Source: Enterococcus caccae ATCC BAA-1240
GTDB lineage: Bacteria > Bacillota > Bacilli > Lactobacillales > Enterococcaceae
Direction: 5' to 3'
Assembly (NCBI RefSeq): GCF_000407145.1
Contig: NZ_KE136475.1
Span: 62,001-126,000, forward strand
DNA length: 64,000 nt
The notes below the pieces were generated by a model that was not told the origin of the DNA, ran no database searches, and worked only from the letters and a program-made list of their open reading frames with translations. Below, piece by piece: positions 55,947 through 64,000 of the stretch; position 1 is the stretch's first letter; each line of letters begins with the position of its first letter. Position numbers and translations under genes: made by a program.

Positions 55947-56205
55947 CTTACCCTATTAGATGTAGAACAACAGGTATTTAAAATGGATGTTCTTAGTGTG
56001 CTCAAAACCTATAAGATAAGCGCGAAAAATAGGGAGAATTGACTATTATATTGAGCGTTCTACTTATCGTTACAAGAAATAACTAAGTATAATTAAAAGG
56101 TTGTTTCTATTAAATAGATCAACAGTGACAAAATTCTCCCCCCTTCCCTTCCAACCTGAAAACCTCTATAATAAAAACAGAAATCAAAAGAGAAGAGGAA
56201 AATTT

Positions 56206-57003
56206 TTGCGTATATTATTTATAGGAGACGTAGTAGGATCATTAGGTCGTGATACAGTCACCACGTACTTACCCAAATTAAAGAAAAAGTATCGCCCTCA
56301 GGTAACGATTCTTAATGGCGAAAATGCAGCAGCAGGTAGAGGGATCACGGGCAAGATTTATAAGAAGTTTTTACAAGACGGGGTAGATGTCGTTACATTA
56401 GGCAATCATACTTGGGATAATAAAGACATCTTTGAGTTTATCGATGACGCCAAAAAAATGATCCGACCAGCTAATTTTCCACAAGGCACTCCAGGTCAAG
56501 GGATGGTTTTTGTGAAAGTCAATCAGTTGGAATTAGCTGTGATCAATATACAGGCTCGTGTTTTTATGGCAGATATTGATGATCCATTTCGTAAAGTAGA
56601 AGAATTGATTGCTGAAGCACGCAAGCGGACATCGCTTATTTTTGTTGATTTTCATGGAGAAACAACGAGTGAGAAACAAGCGATGGGTTGGTTTTTAGAT
56701 GGAAAAGTTAGTGCGGTCGTAGGAACACATACGCATGTTCAAACCAATGATGCCCGGATTTTGCCGGCAGGGACAGCCTTTTTAAGTGATGTTGGTATGA
56801 CGGGACCGTATGATGGTATCTTAGGGATGAAGCGGGGACCCATCATCGAGAAATTTGTCACTGCTTTGCCAAAACGTTTTGAGGTTGTCGAAGAAGGCCG
56901 AAGTTTGCTATCTGCTTGTGTTATCGATATTGATGATCAAACAGGGCAAGCCAAAAAAATAGAACCGATCCAAATTAGTGAAGATCGCCCGTTTGAAGAA
57001 TAA
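56206..57003 (+). CDS. ymdB: YmdB family metallophosphoesterase
   Basis: 265 residues from TTG at 56206, chosen because AGAGGAAAA precedes it and the length matches the family. Metal ligands in FIGDVVGSLGRD, NGENAA, TLGNHTWD, VDFHGE and GTHTHVQT. Di-iron phosphodiesterase hydrolysing cyclic nucleotides; normally next to rny, here separated by ~8 kb. Confidence 0.94.
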   Translation: MRILFIGDVVGSLGRDTVTTYLPKLKKKYRPQVTILNGENAAAGRGITGKIYKKFLQDGVDVVTLGNHTWDNKDIFEFIDDAKKMIRPANFPQGTPGQGMVFVKVNQLELAVINIQARVFMADIDDPFRKVEELIAEARKRTSLIFVDFHGETTSEKQAMGWFLDGKVSAVVGTHTHVQTNDARILPAGTAFLSDVGMTGPYDGILGMKRGPIIEKFVTALPKRFEVVEEGRSLLSACVIDIDDQTGQAKKIEPIQISEDRPFEE

Positions 57004-57021
57004 ACAATGGAATGTTACAAT

Positions 57022-57079
57022 AAAAAAGAGCCAGTAGCTAGCTTCAAGTATAAAGAGGAGCAGTATCTGACTCTTTTTA
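57022..57079 (+). terminator. Possible terminator behind ymdB
   Basis: AAAAAGAGCCAG / CTGACTCTTTTTA with a ~33-base loop. Confidence 0.5.
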
Positions 57080-57178
57080 TTTTTATCGGAAGTGAGCTTG
57101 AGCGTTTGTGAACAGGAGAGCAATTAATTGTTCTATAATAGTAACTGAATCAAAACAGCAGATTATAAGGAGGCGTCT

Positions 57179-58684
57179 ATGCGAAATTCTTTTATGGGAA
57201 AAATAGAGCGAGTAAAGTTTGAATTGTTTAAATCGATTGTTTTCTCAAAAAATGGGTTGAGCTTTAACGAATTGATGCAAAAGCATGGACTTACGAAAAG
57301 TACATTAAGCAGATATATTAATGATTTGGTGCAAGAAGTAGAAATGACATTTGGGGAGAAAGTACACTTAATTCAAAATACTCAGACTGGAACCTATCAG
57401 ATTCAAACGACGGAAACCTATAGTATTGGTTACTTGATTGATTACAGTCATTTGTTTTACGTTCAAAAAAGTGGTGTTTTTTTCATTCTGGATACGCTAT
57501 TAAAAAATCATTACAGTTCAATTGACGCAATGGCACTTGATTTACATATGAGCAGTTCGTCAGTGTATAAACAAGTACGAGCACTTAAAGAGATGCTAGT
57601 GCCTTTTGGTGGTAAAATTTCATTTGATCAGCTTGCAAGTCCTCTAACAGGTAACGAAGTGGGGATTCGTCTGTTTGCTTTTTATTCTTATTGGTCTGTT
57701 TTTAAATCAACAGAATACGATAATAGAAGTTATCCTGAATCATGGTGGGAAGTCAAAGAGCTGGAAGAATATTTTGATCATATGGCTTCATTATCAGAAT
57801 CGCAACGGGCAAAATTACGTTTTATTCAGTTGATTACGTTGAAAAGAGCGCTTTGGCAAAAAAATTATATAGAGATTTCTGATAGCTTTTTAGCAGATAC
57901 AGCCTACTTTGATACTAAAGATACGGAATTACTGCCTTTGTTAAGACAACGCTTATCAAACACACTATACCGGAAAGAACGTGCTTTGTTACTATATGCA
58001 ACACGAGGACTAGTGTATAATTTAGATTCATTAGAAACAAAAAAGAAAATTGTTCAAGATTACAAACAATCATCTCTGGAAATTGCAGCATACACAACTA
58101 AGCTGATGGCAGAGGTTCAAAAGGAATTTGATATAGATTATACTGAAGAGGGGTATACAAACTTTTACTTTTATCTGATCATCTTATTGATTTATATCAA
58201 GCATATCAATATTGATATCTCTGGCTACTATAAAAACGAACTTTCATTTCATTCAATGATCGACTATGATGAAGCGAATGTGAAAATCTTCCGAAAAATC
58301 ACCAAGATCATTGAACAACAAGAATTTTATCCCAAAATAAATAAGAAGTCGTTGAAAGGTGTTATGTCGATTCTTTCTTTAACGATTTATTCAGGGATTT
58401 ATTTAAACAAAAAAGCAGGAAGTATGTCGATTTGTGTCATTTTTAATAATAATTTGATTTTAGCAGAGGGGATCAAAAAAATTATTTTAGATGTTTATAA
58501 TCAAGAGCGAATCATCTTTACTAATGATGTATCGAATGCTAATTTAGTTATCTCGGACTCTTATGAAGCAGTCAATTCAGACGCTGCACATTTTTATTTC
58601 GATGAACAGTTGAATCCTGAACAGTGGGGAAAAATGATTGATGCAATCAATGATATTTTTTATAAAACAATTTTTTTAGCTTGA
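57179..58684 (+). CDS. Mga-like transcriptional regulator
   Basis: 501 residues. Two N-terminal helix-turn-helix regions (LSFNELMQKHGLTKSTLSRY and IDAMALDLHMSSSSVYKQVR), a long helical middle, and an EIIB-like C-terminus (SICVIFNNNLILAEGIKKII). AAGGAGG site. Mga-like proteins sit upstream of WxL operons in enterococci, so it likely controls the genes at 58977-63406. Confidence 0.87.
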   Translation: MRNSFMGKIERVKFELFKSIVFSKNGLSFNELMQKHGLTKSTLSRYINDLVQEVEMTFGEKVHLIQNTQTGTYQIQTTETYSIGYLIDYSHLFYVQKSGVFFILDTLLKNHYSSIDAMALDLHMSSSSVYKQVRALKEMLVPFGGKISFDQLASPLTGNEVGIRLFAFYSYWSVFKSTEYDNRSYPESWWEVKELEEYFDHMASLSESQRAKLRFIQLITLKRALWQKNYIEISDSFLADTAYFDTKDTELLPLLRQRLSNTLYRKERALLLYATRGLVYNLDSLETKKKIVQDYKQSSLEIAAYTTKLMAEVQKEFDIDYTEEGYTNFYFYLIILLIYIKHINIDISGYYKNELSFHSMIDYDEANVKIFRKITKIIEQQEFYPKINKKSLKGVMSILSLTIYSGIYLNKKAGSMSICVIFNNNLILAEGIKKIILDVYNQERIIFTNDVSNANLVISDSYEAVNSDAAHFYFDEQLNPEQWGKMIDAINDIFYKTIFLA

Positions 58685-58763
58685 TAGAAAAGTAAAAACA
58701 GTCATGTTCAACTATGAAAATATTGATCATATCACTAAACTATAACTTAATTTTATCTTTTAT

Positions 58764-58807
58764 AAGGTTGAGGCAAAACAATTACTTGTTTTGTTTCAAC
58801 CTTTTTT
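58764..58807 (+). terminator. Intrinsic terminator
   Basis: AAGGTTGA..CAAAACA / TGTTTTG..TCAACCTTTTTT. Confidence 0.85.
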
Positions 58808-58976
58808 CATGGTGTTAGAGCGTTTTTTAAATAAAAAAATGTTGTTTTTTTAAATTTGAAACAGATTGTTTCAGAAATATATAATTATTTTCTGAAAAAA
58901 ATTGTATTATTTCATAGTAGTAAAAAGTTGCTTGTACAAGTCTCGATTGATGAAACGAGCAGATAGGAGACCTCAG

Positions 58977-61382
58977 ATGAAAAAGAACCATGTTACTTTA
59001 CTCATTTTGTTTTTCTGTCTTTTACATATGATCGGTTCAATAGACGAAGTTTTTGCTGAGGATGTTTTACCACCTACCAGCTACCCACTCGGGGTTTCAA
59101 CGAAAACGAACTTAACTGCTGGAGGTACCTTATATTTTAATACCGATCAATTACAGGAAAAGCAACTTGTTGGTCAGTTTTTAGCAAAAAACATAACGTC
59201 TAATGGCTCTTCAGGTTTGTCAAAAGGCGGTTTTCAAAATTATCAAAATTCAAATCGCCAGTGGGATTTAGAACAAATCGATCCCGCTGTAGTTTCTGAA
59301 ACAATTACAGGGAGTGATATCATCCGTTGGTACGCAAATTCGACAAGTTTTAAGTATCTGGATGGTGAAGACCTTCATTACTATTTAGGCAATTTGCCAA
59401 CGGAAAAAGAAATGAATGAGGCCTTGCAGCATTATCCTGCGTTGAAGGAGAAATTTTCTGAAAGGCGTAACAATGACTCACTCACTTCGTTTCCTTCCTT
59501 TGTCGATAATGGTATTACTGATTTTTCTCAGGTGACAGGAAATATTCAATCGATCAGTGATTATTACGCAACATTGACGGGTAGCGATCAAACTGTAGTG
59601 TATAATTCAGCAGTTCAAACAGCGGAAATCAACACAGAACACAAAGTAGTAAACCCAAATGACTGGGGTGGACAATCTTCGATCCAGATCAATATTGCAT
59701 TGAAAAAAAACGTTACGGAGCAGGCCGTTGTCATTATCGATGTTGATGGACAAATCGATCATTTTAAAAATGCTCAGGATATTTCGATCAATTATACCAA
59801 CTATGATCCAGATACGATGTTGCCGCCATATGTATTTATTAATTACAAACACTTTCCATCATTTAACTTTAGTGGTAGTACATTTTTCCATGCTACGGCA
59901 TATCCTAGCTTGCCTGGAGATGAAGAGTATCGTTTTGAAGGAAATCAAGGAGTCTTTTTTGAAGGAAAGTATGCAAGCAAAGCAGTTCCGTTAATAAAAT
60001 CTGATAGTCATACCATTTCTGATGAGTTAAAGGACAAAACCTACAAAACAGCAACACATCTTGTGCATAACTTTAATGATGAGGAAAACGAGATTCAATT
60101 TAGAAGTAACGCTTCATTATTCATTGGTACAGTTTTAGCACCACGAACTTCTGTGACATTAGATGATACACAAGGACGAGTGTTAGGTAGTGTGATTTCT
60201 GGTTATGATATTCATACAAACATGCCAATTAGCATGGAAGAAAGTACAGCAATGTTTGACTATGATGATTTCCCGGGATTAGGGGATATAACAGGTGGTG
60301 AAGAAGTAGAGGAGCCGAGTAAAGTCGGAGCAAAGTTTGATTACGCTGGACTTGAAAAGAGAGAACTATATACGATCACTCAAAAAATTCCTGCCTATTC
60401 TTCACGTTTTCCGATCCAAAATTTGAAAATTACAGATACATTAGCTGAAACTATAGCCGTTGCTGTAGAAGATGTAGTAATTAAGGATGAAACAGGGAGT
60501 GCTGCTGATGAATATTTTGCTATTAGCCAACATGCAGAGAATGAACTAACAGTTGAAGCAAAACCAGAAAGTTTAATAACTGAATCGTTTTATGGGAAAG
60601 TCTATACGATTGCACTAAATGGCAATGTAAAGCTAAGTCAAGAAGCGCTAATAGATCCTAACATTAATCAAATCCAAATTCCAAATACAGCAGTTACAAC
60701 AGTCAACGATGAAACAAAGATAAGTAATGAAGCATTGCTGACAGTTGATTTTGTTCAAGGAAAACCAGTCGTTGTAAACTATCTAAACGAAGACGGACAA
60801 GAGATTGCACCACCAGAAATTTTATCAGGAAAAGTTGGACAAAACTACTTGGCTAATGCCAAATCAATTTCAGGCTATACGCTAACAGCAGTGTCGGGAA
60901 ATGAATCAGGAATTTTTTCGAATGAAGAACAAACGGTGACCTATATGTACCAAGGGTATTTAGCTTTTTCGGCTGTTCCTACGCAAATTAGTTTTGGTAC
61001 ACACCCTTTATCTAACAAAGAGGAAGAATATAAAATTGAGTCGAAAGATCAAGATATTGTTGTAAAAGATACACGTACTTTAGGCTCTAATTGGCAATTA
61101 CGTGCAACACTCAGTCGGCCCTTAACAGGAAATAAGACCCATCATGTACTTAGCGATGCCTTATTTTATGTCAAAGATGGTCGCTCAGTACCACTTCGAG
61201 TGAATTCATCTGCTATCATCGAATCGGCAGTAACGACGACTCATGATGACTATAATGTAACCCACGATTGGACAACTTTCGATGATGGGTTAAATGTGGT
61301 TGTAAAATCTGGGGATGCTTTAGCTGATCAGTATTCAGGTGAAATCAGCTGGGAATTATACGATGTTGTATCTAATGATTGA
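58977..61382 (+). CDS. Large WxL-domain surface adhesin
   Basis: 801 residues from ATG at 58977 (TAGGAG upstream). Signal peptide to about residue 28 (VFA-ED). A choice-of-anchor-A-like region (FIGTVLAPRTSVTLDDTQGR then GSVISGYDIHT, about 370-420), an isopeptide/CnaB-like part, a MucBP repeat (VVNYLNEDGQEIAPPEI, about 600-660), and a C-terminal WxL domain with GSNWQLRATLS and SWELYD. WxL domains bind peptidoglycan non-covalently. Confidence 0.88.
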   Translation: MKKNHVTLLILFFCLLHMIGSIDEVFAEDVLPPTSYPLGVSTKTNLTAGGTLYFNTDQLQEKQLVGQFLAKNITSNGSSGLSKGGFQNYQNSNRQWDLEQIDPAVVSETITGSDIIRWYANSTSFKYLDGEDLHYYLGNLPTEKEMNEALQHYPALKEKFSERRNNDSLTSFPSFVDNGITDFSQVTGNIQSISDYYATLTGSDQTVVYNSAVQTAEINTEHKVVNPNDWGGQSSIQINIALKKNVTEQAVVIIDVDGQIDHFKNAQDISINYTNYDPDTMLPPYVFINYKHFPSFNFSGSTFFHATAYPSLPGDEEYRFEGNQGVFFEGKYASKAVPLIKSDSHTISDELKDKTYKTATHLVHNFNDEENEIQFRSNASLFIGTVLAPRTSVTLDDTQGRVLGSVISGYDIHTNMPISMEESTAMFDYDDFPGLGDITGGEEVEEPSKVGAKFDYAGLEKRELYTITQKIPAYSSRFPIQNLKITDTLAETIAVAVEDVVIKDETGSAADEYFAISQHAENELTVEAKPESLITESFYGKVYTIALNGNVKLSQEALIDPNINQIQIPNTAVTTVNDETKISNEALLTVDFVQGKPVVVNYLNEDGQEIAPPEILSGKVGQNYLANAKSISGYTLTAVSGNESGIFSNEEQTVTYMYQGYLAFSAVPTQISFGTHPLSNKEEEYKIESKDQDIVVKDTRTLGSNWQLRATLSRPLTGNKTHHVLSDALFYVKDGRSVPLRVNSSAIIESAVTTTHDDYNVTHDWTTFDDGLNVVVKSGDALADQYSGEISWELYDVVSND

Positions 61383-61395
61383 AAGGTGCAAAACC

Positions 61396-61671
61396 GTGAA
61401 AAATAAAAAAAGAAAATGGCTCCAAATCGTCATAATCATCACTTGTCTTGTTTATTTCTTTGAGATGAAGTCAAGTTATGCTGCAGAAGATAGCAAGGCA
61501 ACAGTTGGTTTTTACGAAATAGAAAAAAAAGAGCAACATGAAACGAAGACTTTGCCAGATACAGGAGAGGCTTCAACAAGCAAGGTTTTATCACTAAGAG
61601 GAATATCCATTCTGTTATTTATAACTGGAATGATATCATATAGAATTTTAAAGAACGAGGAGAGAATGTAA
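61396..61671 (+). CDS. Small LPXTG-anchored protein of the WxL operon
   Basis: 91 residues from GTG at 61396 (GAAAGGTG upstream). Signal peptide (WLQIVIIITCLVYFF), a short spacer, sortase motif LPDTG, hydrophobic segment and RILKNEER tail. Small LPXTG proteins like this are regular members of WxL operons. Its stop directly abuts the next ATG. Confidence 0.85.
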   Translation: MKNKKRKWLQIVIIITCLVYFFEMKSSYAAEDSKATVGFYEIEKKEQHETKTLPDTGEASTSKVLSLRGISILLFITGMISYRILKNEERM

Positions 61672-62256
61672 ATGAAAGCAAACAAAATTTTAGTAGGAAT
61701 TGCGGCACTATCAATGATTTTTAGTACAAGTATGGTCGGGCATGCAGAAGAAGTAGAGAACCATGAGTCAACAAGTGACATCGGCTTTACTACACCTACA
61801 GAAGGTGCATTAACATTAGTGAATGTTGCTGATTTTGATTTTGGTTCTAATCCAATTTCCGCTAAAGACGAAGTCTATAAAAATCAAACAGAAACAACGA
61901 CAACTGTTCAAGATATCCGCGGAACAGAAGCTGGTTGGACAGTTCAAGTAGCACAAAATGGTCAATTCAAAGCAGACAAAAAAGAATTAACAAGCGCTCA
62001 AATGACATTGAAGACACCAACGATTTCAGACCAATCAACAGGTTCAGCAACTGTCAAAACAGACGTTGTTTTAAATACAGATGGGTCAAGCACAACTATT
62101 TTAGATGCAGGTACAGGTTTTGGTAATGGCGTGACAATTGAAAGTTTTGCTAAAGAGGCAGCAACATTATCTGTTCCAGGCGAAACAGCAAAAGTTGCAA
62201 AACAATACGAAACAACATTGACTTGGATCTTATTAGATCAACCAGCAAATAGTTAA
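61672..62256 (+). CDS. Small WxL-domain protein
   Basis: 194 residues. Signal peptide to about residue 25 (GHA-EE). WxL domain over the mature length: LTLVNVADFDFGSNPISA, EAGWTVQVAQNGQF and final LTWILLDQP. Free WxL subunit expected to sit on the wall with the large adhesin and the DUF916 protein. Confidence 0.92.
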   Translation: MKANKILVGIAALSMIFSTSMVGHAEEVENHESTSDIGFTTPTEGALTLVNVADFDFGSNPISAKDEVYKNQTETTTTVQDIRGTEAGWTVQVAQNGQFKADKKELTSAQMTLKTPTISDQSTGSATVKTDVVLNTDGSSTTILDAGTGFGNGVTIESFAKEAATLSVPGETAKVAKQYETTLTWILLDQPANS

Positions 62257-62269
62257 TAGTAAATAGGAG

Positions 62270-62304
62270 ATGGAGCGGTAGTGAAATAAGAATTTTTACC
62301 GCTC
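62270..62304 (+). promoter_or_regulatory. Intra-operon stem-loop
   Basis: GGAGCGGTA / TACCGCTCC (9 bp) around a ~17-base loop between the small WxL and DUF916 genes, without T-run. Probably an mRNA-stability or processing element that sets the ratio of WxL subunit to membrane protein. Confidence 0.55.
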
Positions 62305-62341
62305 CGTAAACATACATAGCAAAAAAAATGGAGGGATCAAC

Positions 62342-63406
62342 ATGTTGAAACGAACACTTAAAGTTATAGTGCCAATGGTGTTTTTTGTATTTGGATGTCT
62401 GGTGGCAACGTCAAATAGTTGGGCACAAGATGCGGACTATGAAGTCAAGGCCATTCCATCAATCAAACAAGTAGATAAAACAAAAACATATTTTGACTTA
62501 CGATTGAATCCAGAAGAAAAGCACACGGTACAGGTCAAAGTAACTAATCGATCTAATCAAGAACGAACGATCAACACGAAAATCAAAACCGCAACGACTA
62601 ATACCAATGGAGTAGTAGAATATATCAATAGCGATCAAAACCAATCAGTCGACTTACCCCATGATATAAGTCAGCTAATCAAAACCGATACACCAAAAAT
62701 CACCCTAGCTCCTCATGAATCAAAAAACGTAGAGTACAATATTATAATGCCAAAAACTGATTTTTCTGGTATCCTGTCGGGTGGAATTACTTTTACAAGT
62801 GAAAACGCAGAAAAAAATAAAGAATCCTCAGCCGATGTGGCGGTAAAAAACCAGTTTGGTTATGTAATTGCACTAGTGTTGCATGGAGAAAAAGAAGTCA
62901 AACCTGACTTGGACTTAAGCAAAGTCAGCTTAGGACAAGTCAATAACAGAAATACAGTTTTTGCTCATTTAGTAAATTCAAAAGCAGCGTACCTAAACCG
63001 ATTGAATGTTAATGTCAAAATCAGAAAGAAAAATACGGATACAGTTCTTTACGAAACCCAAAAAAGTGAGTTGCAGATGGCACCCAACTCCGTGCTAAAC
63101 TATCCTGTAAGCTTACAGGAAACGAAATTTAAGCCAGGCAACTATCTTTTAACTGTTCATGCAGAATCTAAAGGTCAAGTCTGGGATTTTGAAAAAGAGT
63201 TTGAAATCAAAGCTAAAGAAGCCGAAAAACTGAATAATCAGGCCTATATCCATAAAGATAAGCAACATTATCTACTTTATATCGTTCTATTTTTACTATT
63301 CTTATTGCTAGTTCTTGTAGTATATCTCTACAAAAAAAGACAACAAAAAATCAACGCATTAGAAAAACAAGTAGCAGAATTAACGAAAAATGAAGAGCAA
63401 GGCTAA
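62342..63406 (+). CDS. WxL-interacting DUF916/DUF3324 membrane protein
   Basis: 354 residues. Signal peptide (to WAQ-DA near residue 30), DUF916 Ig-like domain (FDLRLNPEEKHTVQVKVTNR), DUF3324 second domain (FGYVIALVLHGEKEV), a C-terminal membrane segment (about 307-327) and basic cytosolic tail. Partner that docks WxL proteins at the cell surface. GGAGG site. Confidence 0.92.
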   Translation: MLKRTLKVIVPMVFFVFGCLVATSNSWAQDADYEVKAIPSIKQVDKTKTYFDLRLNPEEKHTVQVKVTNRSNQERTINTKIKTATTNTNGVVEYINSDQNQSVDLPHDISQLIKTDTPKITLAPHESKNVEYNIIMPKTDFSGILSGGITFTSENAEKNKESSADVAVKNQFGYVIALVLHGEKEVKPDLDLSKVSLGQVNNRNTVFAHLVNSKAAYLNRLNVNVKIRKKNTDTVLYETQKSELQMAPNSVLNYPVSLQETKFKPGNYLLTVHAESKGQVWDFEKEFEIKAKEAEKLNNQAYIHKDKQHYLLYIVLFLLFLLLVLVVYLYKKRQQKINALEKQVAELTKNEEQG

Positions 63407-63430
63407 GCTTACAGTACAAGCTAGCTTTTA

Positions 63431-63470
63431 GAAAAAAGAGGGACCCTAGAAAAAAGGGCCCTCTTTTTTC
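63431..63470 (+). terminator. Terminator of the WxL operon
   Basis: GAAAAAAGAGGGACCCT / AGGGCCCTCTTTTTTC with a short A-rich loop. Confidence 0.88.
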
Positions 63471-63613
63471 CTATAATTTCTAATTTTTTACGTATATTAT
63501 AGTAGAAGAACAACTGTTTTATTTTCCACGAACTGTTGATTTTGCTGGAATTATGTTAAAATAAGTAGACTCAAATTCCAACAAAATCTAACCTAGAATA
63601 AAGGTGTGAAATC

Positions 63614-63982
63614 ATGGAGCCATCCATTACAGATAAAAAAACCAACGAAGAATTAACAAAATTATTAGCGCTGATCGGGGAAGATGAATTGATTCAGCGT
63701 TATAAAGAACTAGAAGCAAAAGTCCAAAAAAATGAAAAGCTCGCTGATTTAGTGGAGCGAATTAAAGCAGCCCAAAAAGATGCCGTTCAATTTGCACATT
63801 ATGATAAACCAGAAGCTGAAAAAGCTGCAATCAAGCGAGCAGATGAGCTAACAAAAGAATTTGATGAACATCCTTTAGTTGTAGCCTACAGAGAACAACT
63901 CAGGGAAGCCAATGATTTGCTGCAACATGTCACGGACATGATCCAATATCGAATCAACGAAGAACTAGAGAAGGAAGGGTAA
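63614..63982 (+). CDS. ymcA: YlbF/YmcA (RicF/RicA) family protein
   Basis: 122 residues, all-helical, with the YlbF/YmcA pattern (IQRYKELEAKVQKNEKLADL, then HPLVVAYREQLREANDLLQH). In Bacillus the Ric complex steers RNase Y. Assignment to YmcA rather than YlbF rests on its place directly before mutS. RBS is weak (AAGGTGTGAAATC). Confidence 0.82.
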   Translation: MEPSITDKKTNEELTKLLALIGEDELIQRYKELEAKVQKNEKLADLVERIKAAQKDAVQFAHYDKPEAEKAAIKRADELTKEFDEHPLVVAYREQLREANDLLQHVTDMIQYRINEELEKEG

Positions 63983-63984
63983 TA

Positions 63985-64000
63985 ATGCCTCAAAAAACCA
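63985..64000 (+). CDS. mutS: Start of mutS (cut by window end)
   Basis: ATG at 63985 after GGAAGGGT, reading MPQKT, the start common to enterococcal MutS; only five codons are visible. Position behind ymcA supports it. Confidence 0.6.

Larger units (their letters stand above)
55388..56205 (+). other. Gene-free stretch before ymdB
   Basis: About 820 bp of very AT-rich DNA. Contains two hairpins (55554-55604 and 55914-55946) and TATACT at 55473; no supported gene. A short transcript ending at 55604 is possible. Confidence 0.55.

Noticed and set aside
1-64000. CRISPR array, rRNA, tRNA or prophage
   Set aside because: No regularly spaced repeats, no rRNA or cloverleaf-like sequence, and no phage structural or packaging genes were seen.

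Overview
The window is low-GC Firmicute DNA that I read as an Enterococcus chromosome, probably a species outside but near E. faecalis. The support is the chromosomal order cinA-recA-rny ... ymdB ... ymcA-mutS, a WxL surface operon with an Mga-like regulator, strong AGGAGG ribosome sites and frequent TTG/GTG starts. No rRNA, tRNA or CRISPR array was seen.

Region 1 (1-24148) is the variable part of a type VII secretion (T7SSb) locus. It opens inside essC. Behind essC lies module 1: two small helical LXG partner proteins, a DUF4176 protein, LXG toxin 1 with a small immunity gene, and LXG toxin 2 with an Imm22 gene. Then comes a graveyard of displaced toxin tips (a WHH-type nuclease and a colicin-DNase-like nuclease, both lacking a complete LXG N-terminus) and immunity genes (SUKH/SMI1, Imm33/DUF2185). 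At about 14.05 kb the last third of a kilobase of essC reappears, followed by a complete second module: both partners, a DUF4176 protein, LXG toxin 3 with a glycine-zipper tail, a membrane immunity protein and a short DUF4176 protein. Behind module 2 is a second graveyard: an orphan glycine-zipper tip, a DUF4176 scrap, and a run of multi-pass membrane proteins, a beta-rich protein and a lipoprotein that look like orphan immunity genes. The essC direct repeat (164 bp identical, 11.24 kb apart) and the retained linker homology suggest that effectors are exchanged by homologous recombination.

Region 2 (24.2-44 kb) is ordinary accessory metabolism: an FtsX-type permease/ATPase pair with an OmpR two-component system, AraC regulator-EamA transporter-ProC, a tRNA-dihydrouridine synthase, MarR-luciferase-like monooxygenase-FMN reductase, a YqeK-like HD hydrolase, oleate hydratase, an Rrf2 regulator with an NAD(P)H-binding partner, a secreted leucine-rich-repeat protein, a TraX-like membrane protein and a surface protein with a C-terminal Cys motif.

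Region 3 (43.7-64 kb) is the DNA-repair/RNA-decay backbone cinA-recA-rny-ymdB-ymcA-mutS, interrupted twice. About 8 kb between rny and ymdB holds an oligopeptide-binding lipoprotein, a broken ABC ATPase abutting a cell-wall-binding remnant, secreted and membrane proteins, a wrecked serine recombinase, a lipoprotein, a holin-like toxic peptide and an XRE regulator, with a repeated intergenic element on both sides of one gene group. About 6 kb between ymdB and ymcA holds the Mga-like regulator and the WxL operon (large WxL adhesin, LPDTG protein, small WxL protein, DUF916 protein).
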